Both the position numbers and the translations under genes were made by a program. DNA of 7,132 nt from JAXMEQ01 sp046348225 (GTDB taxonomy: Bacteria; Pseudomonadota; Gammaproteobacteria; Burkholderiales; Burkholderiaceae_C): NCBI GenBank assembly GCA_046348225.1, contig JAXMEQ010000020.1, positions 1 through 7,132 of the forward strand. Direction: 5' to 3'. Position 1 is the stretch's first letter. The number at the start of each line of letters is the position of its first letter. Below the pieces are notes generated by a model. That model was not told where the DNA came from. It did not search any database and saw only the letters and a list, made by a program, of their open reading frames with translations. Below, piece by piece: positions 1 to 5,985 of this stretch.

Positions 1-157
1 ACGGATCGATCACGATCACCTTTCCACCTGGCGTCGTGAGGCGGAATGCCGCCTGGCCGAGCCAGAGCAGTTCGGTCTTGCCGGTCTGGGCGAAGGAGGC
101 GGTGGCGCAAAGCAGCAGGGTGAAGCTGGCCAACAGGCGGGAAAGAAGGGTGCGCAT
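1..157 (-). CDS. Exported MBL-fold metal-dependent hydrolase, N-terminal fragment
   Basis: Partial gene whose first 52 codons lie in the window; the rest continues past base 1. Residues 1-23 form a Sec signal peptide: a basic start (MRTLLSR), a hydrophobic core rich in Leu and Ala, and a likely signal peptidase I site after ASFA. The mature part starts QTGKTELLWLGQAAFRL and reaches KVIVIDP, which is the first beta-sheet region of metallo-beta-lactamase-fold hydrolases of the UlaG/UPF0173 kind. The metal-binding HxHxDH motif would lie beyond the edge and cannot be checked. The start at base 157 is supported by a GGAGA Shine-Dalgarno (complement of 165-169) seven bases upstream. The protein probably acts in the periplasm; its substrate is unknown. 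It is transcribed in the same direction as the LysR gene, 217 bp downstream of it, with a likely terminator between them. A link to PCA catabolism is not shown by the fragment itself. Confidence 0.75.
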   Translation of the reverse strand, partial: MRTLLSRLLASFTLLLCATASFAQTGKTELLWLGQAAFRLTTPGGKVIVIDP

Positions 158-209
158 CGAGAGGTCTCCATGGGGTTCAGACGGTTGCCGGCGGGATGGC
201 CGGCCGCGC

Positions 210-238
210 ATGATCAATCACGGGTGCTGAAAGCGCAA
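210..238 (-). promoter_or_regulatory. Candidate sigma70 promoter for the MBL-fold hydrolase gene
   Basis: On the minus strand a TTGCGC -35-like hexamer (complement of 233-238) is followed after 17 bases by a GATCAT -10-like hexamer (complement of 210-215). The spacing is ideal, but the matches to consensus are only 3 of 6 and 4 of 6. The predicted start would lie about 45 bases upstream of the ATG at 157. A second -10-like hexamer, CATAAT, lies further upstream on the same strand (complement of 313-318), without a matching -35. This is a weak, inferred call. Confidence 0.2.
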
Positions 239-318
239 GCCGAAGCGCGCAGGGCTAGGGTTTGCCCGATCAGGGGCGCCACAGCGCGGACCACGCGGTC
301 TTCCCCGAGAAATTATGC

Positions 319-341
319 AAAAGACGCTCATTTCCAGCGTC
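319..341 (-). terminator. Likely rho-independent terminator downstream of the LysR gene
   Basis: Read on the minus strand, GACGCT, a 7-base loop (GGAAATG) and AGCGTC form a perfect 6-bp stem, followed at once by TTTT. The structure begins 33 bases after the LysR stop codon, where a terminator would be expected. The stem is short, with 4 GC pairs of 6, and the T run is only four bases, so termination may be partial. It would largely separate LysR transcription from the MBL-fold hydrolase gene further along the same strand. On the plus strand the stem lacks a following T run. Confidence 0.5.
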
Positions 342-349
342 AGAAGGTC

Positions 350-367
350 TTTGTATGCTATGAAAAT
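350..367. promoter_or_regulatory. Operator-like element resembling the divergent LysR operator
   Basis: The plus-strand sequence TTTGTATGCTATGAAAAT matches the minus-strand reading of the dyad at 1298-1315 (TTTGCTTGCTATGCAAAT) at 15 of 18 positions, including an unbroken TGCTATG core. An 8-base piece of the same site, TATGCAAA, recurs at 314-321. The copy lies just past the LysR stop codon and about 190 bp upstream of the MBL-fold hydrolase start. It could be a remote second binding site for the regulator, a site controlling the hydrolase gene, or a decayed duplication. Its inverted symmetry is weaker than that of the main site (TTTG paired with AAAA). Binding is inferred from sequence similarity only. 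Confidence 0.4.
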
Positions 368-374
368 TAGAGTA

Positions 375-1286
375 CTAGGGGCTGGCCAGCCGGGCCTGCG
401 TGGTGGTGTGCATCAGCTCCAGCGTGGCCTGCTGCGTCAGCGTGGCCGGACGCTGCGAACTGGTTGCCAGCGACAAGCGCGTGCGCAGCGGCGGGTCGGT
501 GATGGCGCGCACCGTGAAGGCCGAGGGCTTGATCGAGCTGGCCACCGCGTTGCGCGACAGGATGGCGCTGCCGGCGCCGTCGGCCACCAGGTCCAGGATG
601 GCGGCGACGCCGTCGATCTCCAGCGCGATGCTCGGTCTGCAGCCGATGGCCGCCATCTCCGATTCGACGTGCATGCGGATCGCGTTGGGCCGGCTCGGGA
701 TCACCAGCGGCAACCGGGCCACCTCGCGCAGCGCGACGGGCGGCGGTGGCGGATCTTCGGGCAGGCCGGCGGGGCGCGGCTGCACCAGCATCAGGTCTTC
801 CTCCAGCAGCGGGGTGACTTCGATGCCTGCGGCGGGCTGGGCGTTGTAGAGCACCGCGATGTCCAGCCGGCCGTTGACCAGCCATTCCTGCATGGCGGCC
901 GACAGGCCTTCGCTGATCGAGAGCTGCGCGTCGGGCATCTGCTGGCGGAAAGCGCGCGTCAGCGGCACCGTCAGCACCCGCGCCAGGCTGGGCGGCAGGC
1001 CGATGGCCACCCGTCCGGCCAGCGCGCCGCGCACCCGGCCGAGCTCCTCGCGGGCGCGTTCCACCTGATGCAGGATGCCGCGGGCATGCTCCAGCAGCAG
1101 CTTGCCGGCCTCGGTGGGCGTGGCGCCGCGGCCATTGCGCGCCAGCAGGTTCTGGCGCAGTTCCACCTCCAGCAGGCGCACCTGGCGGCTGAGCGCCGGC
1201 TGCGCAATGTCCAGGGCAATGGAGGCGCGGGTGAAGCTGCCGAGCTCCGCCACGCGCACGAAATATTCAAGCTGCTTGAGATCCAT
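375..1286 (-). CDS. LysR-type transcriptional regulator, probable regulator of the PCA 4,5-cleavage operon
   Basis: The 303-residue protein has normal LysR length. Residues 1-60 form the N-terminal winged helix-turn-helix: it opens MDLKQLEYFVRVAELGSFTRA, and AQPALSRQVRLLE (28-40) is the recognition region. A linker helix follows at about 62-88, then the two-lobed co-inducer-binding domain from about 90 to 295, starting GRVAIGLPPS, with LDIAVLY at 141-147 typical of the family. A five-proline run (179-183) sits in a surface loop between the lobes. The gene is divergent from ligJ, the first gene of the catabolic operon, and a LysR-type dyad lies 12-30 bp upstream of its start, so it probably activates the operon and represses itself. 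The co-inducer is unknown; PCA or a ring-cleavage intermediate is the natural guess, by analogy with LigR of Sphingobium. The Shine-Dalgarno is poor, but the start is fixed by the conserved N-terminus. Confidence 0.9.
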   Translation of the reverse strand: MDLKQLEYFVRVAELGSFTRASIALDIAQPALSRQVRLLEVELRQNLLARNGRGATPTEAGKLLLEHARGILHQVERAREELGRVRGALAGRVAIGLPPSLARVLTVPLTRAFRQQMPDAQLSISEGLSAAMQEWLVNGRLDIAVLYNAQPAAGIEVTPLLEEDLMLVQPRPAGLPEDPPPPPVALREVARLPLVIPSRPNAIRMHVESEMAAIGCRPSIALEIDGVAAILDLVADGAGSAILSRNAVASSIKPSAFTVRAITDPPLRTRLSLATSSQRPATLTQQATLELMHTTTQARLASP

Positions 1287-1418
1287 GGCCGCAGCTTATT
1301 TGCATAGCAAGCAAATTGATATGCTCGTTTGCTCTAGCTGGTAGAGGGGGCTTTGCCTGTCTGTGCGCGGACGGACTGGCCACAATCGTGCCTCATCTGC
1401 ATCCCGCGCGAGCCCGCC
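1287..1418. promoter_or_regulatory. Divergent control region between the LysR gene and ligJ
   Basis: This 132-bp gap must hold the promoters of both the regulator and the catabolic operon. Its left third is AT-rich against a GC-rich background. Towards ligJ I see a -35-like TTGATA (1316-1321) touching the dyad, with only a poor -10 (TGGTAG, 1339-1344) at 17-bp spacing. A better -10-like CACAAT (1381-1386) has no good -35, as is common for activator-dependent promoters. Which of these is used cannot be decided from the sequence. The TTTGC half-site of the dyad recurs at 1328-1332, where a secondary LysR contact near the promoter could lie. Confidence 0.6.
1298..1316. promoter_or_regulatory. 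LysR-type operator dyad
   Basis: A perfect inverted repeat, ATTTGC-N7-GCAAAT, is centred on base 1307. It contains the LysR signature T-N11-A (T1301, A1313) within the dyad. The centre lies 21 bp upstream of the regulator's start codon and 112 bp upstream of the ligJ ATG, a position suited to both autorepression and operon activation. The assignment to the adjacent regulator is inferred from position and symmetry. Confidence 0.6.
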
Positions 1419-2459
1419 ATGAACCAATCCCTGATCATCGATTGCCACGGTCACTACACCACCGCTCCCAAGGCGCTGGAGAACTGGCGCAACCAGCAGA
1501 TCGCCGGCATCCAGGATCCGTCTGTGATGCCCAAGGCCGCCGACCTGAAAATCAGCGACGACGAGCTGCGTGAGTCGATCGAGACCAACCAGTTGCGCCT
1601 GATGAAGGAGCGCGGCAGCGACATCACGCTGTTCTCGCCGCGCGCCAGCTTCATGGCGCACCACATCGGCGACTTCAACGTGTCCGCCACCTGGGCCGCG
1701 ATCTGTAACGAACTGTGCTTTCGCGTCTCCACCCTGTTCCCCGAACACTTCGTGCCGGTGGCCATGCTGCCGCAGTCGCCCGGCGTGGATCCGGCCACCT
1801 GCATCCCCGAGCTGGAAAAGTGCGTGAAGGAATACGGCGCCGTCGGCATCAACCTGAACCCCGACCCGTCGGGCGGCCACTGGAACAGCCCGCCGCTGAC
1901 CGACCGCCACTGGTACCCGATCTACGAAAAGATGGTGGAGTACGACCTGCCGGCCATGATCCACGTCAGCACCTCGTGCAACGCGTGTTTCCACACCACC
2001 GGCGCGCATTACCTGAATGCCGACACCACGGCCTTCATGCAGTGCATCCAGGGTGACCTGTTCAAGGACTTCCCGACGCTGAAGTTCCTGATTCCGCATG
2101 GCGGCGGCGCGGTGCCCTACCACTGGGGGCGCTTCCGCGGCCTGGCGCAGGAGATGAAGAAGCCGCTGCTGACCGAGCATGTGCTGAACAACATCTTCTT
2201 CGACACCTGCGTCTACCACCAGCCGGGCATCGACCTGCTCAACACCGTGATCCCGGTGAAGAACGTGCTGTTCGCCAGCGAGATGATCGGCGCGGTGCGC
2301 GGCATCGACCCGACCACCGGCCACTACTACGACGACACCAAGCGTTACATCGAGGCCTCGACGATCCTCAGCGCCGAGGACAAGCACCAGATCTACGAAG
2401 CCAACACGCGCCGCGTGTTCTCGCGCCTCGACGCGCGTCTGAAGGCCAACGGCCTGTAA
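1419..2459 (+). CDS. ligJ: 4-oxalomesaconate hydratase (LigJ/PmdE type)
   Basis: This is an amidohydrolase-superfamily (amidohydrolase 2) protein of 346 residues that adds water to 4-oxalomesaconate to give 4-carboxy-4-hydroxy-2-oxoadipate, the step before final cleavage in PCA 4,5-degradation. It acts in the cytoplasm. The N-terminus IIDCHGHYTTAPKALENW is diagnostic of LigJ. Visible metal and active-site candidates are His10 and His12 (HxH), His182 (IHVSTSC), His227 and His235 (IPHGGGAVPYHWG) and Glu288 (FASEMIG). As I recall, the Sphingobium enzyme uses His6, His8, His178 and Glu284, a constant offset of four. The frame is open upstream to an ATG at 1353, but those 22 extra residues are unlike the family, so I start at 1419, although the Shine-Dalgarno there is weak (GAG at 1410-1412). 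It differs from the PIG-L-like GalB of Pseudomonas, which does the same reaction with another fold. It is the first operon gene, 11 bp before ligK. Confidence 0.93.
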   Translation: MNQSLIIDCHGHYTTAPKALENWRNQQIAGIQDPSVMPKAADLKISDDELRESIETNQLRLMKERGSDITLFSPRASFMAHHIGDFNVSATWAAICNELCFRVSTLFPEHFVPVAMLPQSPGVDPATCIPELEKCVKEYGAVGINLNPDPSGGHWNSPPLTDRHWYPIYEKMVEYDLPAMIHVSTSCNACFHTTGAHYLNADTTAFMQCIQGDLFKDFPTLKFLIPHGGGAVPYHWGRFRGLAQEMKKPLLTEHVLNNIFFDTCVYHQPGIDLLNTVIPVKNVLFASEMIGAVRGIDPTTGHYYDDTKRYIEASTILSAEDKHQIYEANTRRVFSRLDARLKANGL

Positions 2460-2470
2460 GGAGTCGGACC

Positions 2471-3154
2471 ATGTACGAACTCGGGGTCGTCTACCGCAAC
2501 ATCACCCGCGCCGACCGCGCCGCCGCCGATGGCCTGGCCGCACTGGGCTCTGCCACGGTGCACGAGGCCATGGGCCGCGTCGGCCTGCTCAAGCCCTACA
2601 TGCGGCCCATCTACCCTGGCGCGCAGGTGTCGGGCACCGCGGTCACGGTGCTGCTGCACCCCGGCGACAACTGGATGATGCACGTGGTGGCCGAGCAGAT
2701 CAGAGAAGGCGACATCGTGGTCGCCGCCGTTACCGCCGAATGCACCGACGGCTACTTCGGCGACCTGCTGGCCACCAGCTTCCAGGCGCGCGGGGCCCGG
2801 GCGCTGGTGATCGACGCCGGCGTGCGCGACGTGAAGACCTTGAAGGAGATGAACTTCCCGGTCTGGAGCAAGGCGATCAGCAGCAAGGGCACCATCAAGG
2901 CCACGCTGGGCTCGGTGAACATTCCGGTCGTCTGCGCCGGCATGCTGGTCAACCCCGGTGACGTGATCGTGGCCGACGACGACGGCGTGGTCTGCGTGCC
3001 CGCCGCCCGCGCGGTGGCCACGCTGGAAGCGGCGCGCAAGCGCGAGAGCCTGGAGGGCGAAAAGCGCACCAAGCTGGCCAGCGGTGTGCTGGGCCTGGAC
3101 ATGTACAAGATGCGCGAGCCGCTGGCGGCCGCGGGCTTGAAGTACATCGACTGA
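2471..3154 (+). CDS. ligK: 4-carboxy-4-hydroxy-2-oxoadipate aldolase (LigK/PmdF type)
   Basis: This class II pyruvate aldolase of the RraA-like fold (227 residues, normal length) splits 4-carboxy-4-hydroxy-2-oxoadipate into pyruvate and oxaloacetate, the last step of the pathway. Family members also decarboxylate oxaloacetate and act on 4-hydroxy-4-methyl-2-oxoglutarate. The N-terminus YELGVVYRNITRAD and the segment HEAMGRVGLL (31-40) are typical of the CHA aldolases. The phosphate/pyruvate-binding loop is GYFGDLLATS (94-103). The Arg119-Asp120 pair in DAGVRDVKTL matches the conserved Arg that binds pyruvate and the Asp that holds the Mg2+/Mn2+ site. The C-terminus (about 190-227) is a charged helical tail. 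A strong Shine-Dalgarno, AAGGAG (2458-2463), overlaps the ligJ stop codon seven bases before the ATG, which points to translational coupling. A 33-bp gap without a clear terminator leads to the next gene. Confidence 0.93.
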   Translation: MYELGVVYRNITRADRAAADGLAALGSATVHEAMGRVGLLKPYMRPIYPGAQVSGTAVTVLLHPGDNWMMHVVAEQIREGDIVVAAVTAECTDGYFGDLLATSFQARGARALVIDAGVRDVKTLKEMNFPVWSKAISSKGTIKATLGSVNIPVVCAGMLVNPGDVIVADDDGVVCVPAARAVATLEAARKRESLEGEKRTKLASGVLGLDMYKMREPLAAAGLKYID

Positions 3155-3187
3155 CCTTCGGGATCTTCACCGATTCGGAACACCGAC

Positions 3188-3991
3188 ATGAACCACGTCC
3201 GCAGAACCCTGATCGCAGCGGCACTCAGCTTGCCGCTGCTGATCGCCGGTTGTGCCACACCAGCTCCGGTGGTCGATCCCGCGGTGGTGCGCATCCTTGC
3301 GCCCAGCGGAACCTTGCGCGTGGGCGTCTATCCGGGCAGTCCGACGTCTCTCGTTGTCAACCCGAAAACGGGCGAACGCGCTGGCGTCGCGCTGGAGCTG
3401 GGCCAGTTGCTGGGTAATCGGATCGGTGTGCCGGTGCAGGTGGTCGAGTTCGGGCGGCTCCCGTTGGTGCTTGAAGCGCTGAAGGCCGGCGCCGTTGATT
3501 TCACCTTCACCAACGCCACGGAGGCTCGGGCCAAGGACATGGTGTTCACGCCGCCGCTGATCCGGCTGGAACTCGGCTACCTGGTGCCCCCAGGGTCGTC
3601 CATCACGGCCGTCGCCGATGTCGATGCGCGGGCCCACCGCGTCGGCGTGACGGAGGGCAGCAGTTCCCAAGGGGTGTTGACGCGGACCTACCAGCGCGCG
3701 GTCGTCGTGCCGGTGGCCTCGATCAAGGTGGGGCAGGAGATGCTGCGGCAGCGCCAGCTGGATGCTTTTGCCACCAACAAGGGCATCCTGTTCGAGATGT
3801 CGGATGAGCTGCCCGGGTTCCGGGTGCTCGACGGACGCTGGGGTCTGGAAAACCTCGCCATCGCCATTCCGAAGAGACGCGAGGCCGCATTGCCGTTCCT
3901 GGGCCAGTTCGCACAAGGCGTGCAGGGCAGTGGGCAGTTGCAAGCCATCGTCATCCGGGCCGGCCTGCGTGGCACGGCCCGCCCCGATTGA
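3188..3991 (+). CDS. Putative lipoprotein, family-3 (amino-acid type) solute-binding protein
   Basis: The 267-residue protein resembles the type 2 periplasmic binding proteins of the SBP_bac_3 family. Residues 1-21 are a lipoprotein signal: basic MNHVRR, a hydrophobic stretch and the lipobox LIAGC with Cys22 as lipidation site. Ala at the next position does not suggest retention in the inner membrane. After a Pro/Val-rich linker the binding domain begins at about 41 (GTLRVGVYPGSPTSL). It continues through an effector-like GVALELGQLLG (66-76) and LEALKAGAVDFTFTNATEARAKDMVFTPP (95-123), where the Arg near 114 is in the region that often holds the ligand carboxylate, and RVGVTEGSSSQ (151-161) in the second lobe. 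The ligand is unknown. No ABC permease or ATPase is encoded nearby, so it may work with a distant transporter or feed a sensor. The Shine-Dalgarno is weak (GGAA, 3177-3180). By eye its codons are somewhat less GC-biased than those of its neighbours, which may mean later insertion. Confidence 0.8.
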   Translation: MNHVRRTLIAAALSLPLLIAGCATPAPVVDPAVVRILAPSGTLRVGVYPGSPTSLVVNPKTGERAGVALELGQLLGNRIGVPVQVVEFGRLPLVLEALKAGAVDFTFTNATEARAKDMVFTPPLIRLELGYLVPPGSSITAVADVDARAHRVGVTEGSSSQGVLTRTYQRAVVVPVASIKVGQEMLRQRQLDAFATNKGILFEMSDELPGFRVLDGRWGLENLAIAIPKRREAALPFLGQFAQGVQGSGQLQAIVIRAGLRGTARPD

Positions 3992-4027
3992 GTTCCCGCG
4001 CGTCCCAACCCATCAGGAGACATCAGC

Positions 4028-5020
4028 ATGAAGCACTTCCATTTTCTGTCCAGCAGCCGGCTGGGTCTTGCCTGTGTGATGGCGACCCTCGTGGCCGTCG
4101 TGCCGCTCCAGGCCTTGTCGCAGGCTTACCCGACCAAGCCCGTCAAGGTGCTCGTCGGCTTCACGGCCGGGGGCGCGGTGGACCTGATCGCCCGCAGTGT
4201 CGGCCAGGCGATGCAGGCCAGCCTGGGCCAGCCGGTGGTGGTGGAGAACAAGCCCGGCGCGGGCACCAACATCGCGATGAAGGCGCTGATCGACGCGCCG
4301 CCCGACGGCTACACGCTGATGCTGACGGCCAACTCCATCGCAGCCAACCCCGCCCTGTACAAACCGGCGCCGTTCGACCCGGAAAAGGACGTGGCCCCGG
4401 TGGCGCTGGTCGGCCGCGTGCCCGTGGTCATCGCGGCCAATGCCGCGTCGCCCTACACCAGCGTGGCCCAGTTGATCCAGGCTGCGAAGGGCAAGCCGAA
4501 CACGATTGCGTATGGGTCGCCGGGCAACGGCGCCACCCCGCACATGGCCATGGAGTTCTTCACGCGCGCGGCTGGTGTTGACCTGCAACACATTCCCTAC
4601 AAGGGCGGCAGCCAGGCGATCACGGATGCGATCGGCGGGCAGATTCCGCTGGTGGCAGTGAACGCGCTGGAGGTGCTGCCGCACGTGAAGTCCGGCAAGC
4701 TGCGCGTGATCGCCGTCCTCAGCCCCACCCGCTCGTCCATTTATCCCGACGTGCCCACGATTGCCGAGTCCGGCTTTCCGGGCTTCGAGGCCTCGGTGTG
4801 GTATGGCTTCATTGCGCCTGCAGGCACACCCAAGGCGGTGGTGGAGCGCCTGCATGCCGAGGTCGAGAAAGCCCTGCAGCACCCGGATGTGCGTGCCCGA
4901 CTGGCCAACGCGGGCGGCGAAGTCCTGCCCGGCAGCACCGAGCAGTTCGCCGCGTTGATCCGCGCCGAGCGCCAACGCTATGACAAGCTGGTGCGCGAGG
5001 CCAACATCAAGCCCGATTGA
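4028..5020 (+). CDS. Tripartite tricarboxylate transporter substrate-binding protein (TctC/Bug family)
   Basis: The 330-residue protein has normal Bug length. A signal peptide covers residues 1-33, with a likely signal peptidase I site at LSQA before YPTKPVKV, the classic start of mature Bug proteins. Family landmarks in order are the ligand loop VGFTAGGAVDLIAR (43-56), VVENKPGAGTNIA (71-83), YGSPGNGATPHMAMEFF (162-178), IPYKGGSQAITD (189-200), PDVPTIAESGFPGFE (240-254) and WYGFIAPAGTPKAVVERLH (258-276). Bug proteins bind carboxylates in the periplasm, often without a permease gene beside them, and pass them to a TctAB-type carrier. Relatives such as TphC bind terephthalate, so an aromatic or pathway carboxylate (PCA, 2-pyrone-4,6-dicarboxylate or a phthalate) is plausible; this is inference. 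A clear AGGAGA (4015-4020) sits seven bases before the ATG. There is no TctA or TctB in the window. Confidence 0.92.
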   Translation: MKHFHFLSSSRLGLACVMATLVAVVPLQALSQAYPTKPVKVLVGFTAGGAVDLIARSVGQAMQASLGQPVVVENKPGAGTNIAMKALIDAPPDGYTLMLTANSIAANPALYKPAPFDPEKDVAPVALVGRVPVVIAANAASPYTSVAQLIQAAKGKPNTIAYGSPGNGATPHMAMEFFTRAAGVDLQHIPYKGGSQAITDAIGGQIPLVAVNALEVLPHVKSGKLRVIAVLSPTRSSIYPDVPTIAESGFPGFEASVWYGFIAPAGTPKAVVERLHAEVEKALQHPDVRARLANAGGEVLPGSTEQFAALIRAERQRYDKLVREANIKPD

Positions 5021-5044
5021 ATTCCTTCACAGCCCCATCGACAC

Positions 5045-5983
5045 ATGTCCAAACCCGTAAGCGGTGATTTCACCAAGACCCCTGGCTGGCTTGACTGGTA
5101 CACCGGACCCTCCAGACCCACTTTCAAACTGCCACCCGGCAGTGTCGACGCGCACTGTCACGTCTTCGGCCCCGGCGCCGAATTCCCCTACGCGCCCGAG
5201 CGCAAGTACACCCCGTGCGACGCAAGCAAAACCCAGCTGTTCGCGCTACGCGACCATCTTGGTTTTGCGCGCAACGTCATCGTGCAGGCCACCTGCCACG
5301 GCGCCGACAACCGCGCCCTGGTCGATGCGTGCCTCGCCAGCGGGGGCAAGGCGCGGGGCGTGGCCACGGTCAAGCGCTCGGTGACCGACGAGGAGCTGCA
5401 GGCGCTGCACGCCGCGGGCGTGCGCGGCGTGCGCTTCAATTTCGTCAAGCGCCTGGTGGACTTCACGCCCAAGGACGAGCTGATGGAAATTGCCGGGCGC
5501 ATCGCCAGGCTGGGCTGGCATGTGGTGATCTACTTCGAGGCGGTGGACCTGCCCGAGCTCTGGGACTTCTTCACCGCGTTGCCCACCACCGTGGTGGTGG
5601 ACCACATGGGCCGGCCGGATGTGTCGCTGCCCGTGGACGGGCCGCAGTTCGCGCTGTTCGAGCGGTTCATGCGCGAGCACACCAACGTCTGGAGCAAGGT
5701 GAGCTGCCCCGAGCGCCTGTCGGTCACCGGCCCCAAGGCGCTGGACGGCCAGCAGCATGCCTACACCGACGTGATCCCGTTCGCGCGGCGCATCGTCGAG
5801 CAGTTTCCCGACCGCGTGCTCTGGGGCACCGACTGGCCGCATCCCAACCTGAAGGACCACATGCCCGACGACGGCCTGCTGGTGGACTTCATTCCGCACA
5901 TCGCGCCCACCGCCGAACTGCAGCAAAAACTGCTGGTGGACAACCCGATGCGCCTGTACTGGCCCGAGGACGTGAAAGGCTGA
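5045..5983 (+). CDS. ligI: 2-pyrone-4,6-dicarboxylate hydrolase (LigI/PmdD type)
   Basis: This amidohydrolase-superfamily lactonase (312 residues) opens 2-pyrone-4,6-dicarboxylate to 4-oxalomesaconate in the cytoplasm; family members work without a bound metal. The protein starts with a family-typical leader (GWLDWYTGPSRPTFKLPPGS, 14-33). Then comes VDAHCHVFGP with His37 and His39, PYAPERKYTP (48-57), GVRGVRFNFVKRLVDF (about 128-143), VVDHMGRPD with His187, KVSCPERLS (about 219-227), and WGTDWPHPN with Asp263, the expected general acid/base aspartate. The Arg residues in these motifs are candidates for holding the two carboxylates. No good Shine-Dalgarno precedes the ATG in the 24-bp gap after the Bug gene, although the start matches the family. 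The stop is two bases before the ATG of ligA. Product supply for ligJ, the first operon gene, explains the pairing. Confidence 0.94.
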   Translation: MSKPVSGDFTKTPGWLDWYTGPSRPTFKLPPGSVDAHCHVFGPGAEFPYAPERKYTPCDASKTQLFALRDHLGFARNVIVQATCHGADNRALVDACLASGGKARGVATVKRSVTDEELQALHAAGVRGVRFNFVKRLVDFTPKDELMEIAGRIARLGWHVVIYFEAVDLPELWDFFTALPTTVVVDHMGRPDVSLPVDGPQFALFERFMREHTNVWSKVSCPERLSVTGPKALDGQQHAYTDVIPFARRIVEQFPDRVLWGTDWPHPNLKDHMPDDGLLVDFIPHIAPTAELQQKLLVDNPMRLYWPEDVKG

Positions 5984-5985
5984 CC

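Noticed and set aside
36..370. Short plus-strand open frames near the left edge
   Set aside because: The first is antisense to the signal-peptide region of the hydrolase. The others lie in intergenic DNA with biased, motif-free translations and no Shine-Dalgarno.
315..1307. Long plus-strand open frame of 330 codons opposite the LysR gene
   Set aside because: It lies antisense to a clear LysR protein. Its translation is rich in Arg, Gln and Gly with no recognisable domain, as expected for a shadow frame in GC-rich DNA.
1353..1418. A 22-residue N-terminal extension of LigJ
   Set aside because: The frame is open, but the extra residues do not fit the family, where the DCHGH motif lies close to the N-terminus, and they would overlap the expected promoter region.
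1296..2387. Long minus-strand open frame of 363 codons opposite ligJ
   Set aside because: ligJ is certain from its motifs. The antisense product is a Val/Arg/His-rich shadow without any family signature or Shine-Dalgarno.
3170..3178. CCGATTCGG palindrome between ligK and the lipoprotein gene as a terminator
   Set aside because: The stem is only 4 bp with a single-base centre and no T run follows, so it cannot act as a rho-independent terminator.
4013..4975. Minus-strand open frame of 320 codons opposite the Bug gene
   Set aside because: Its composition is typical of a codon-bias shadow, and the plus-strand protein shows every Bug-family landmark.
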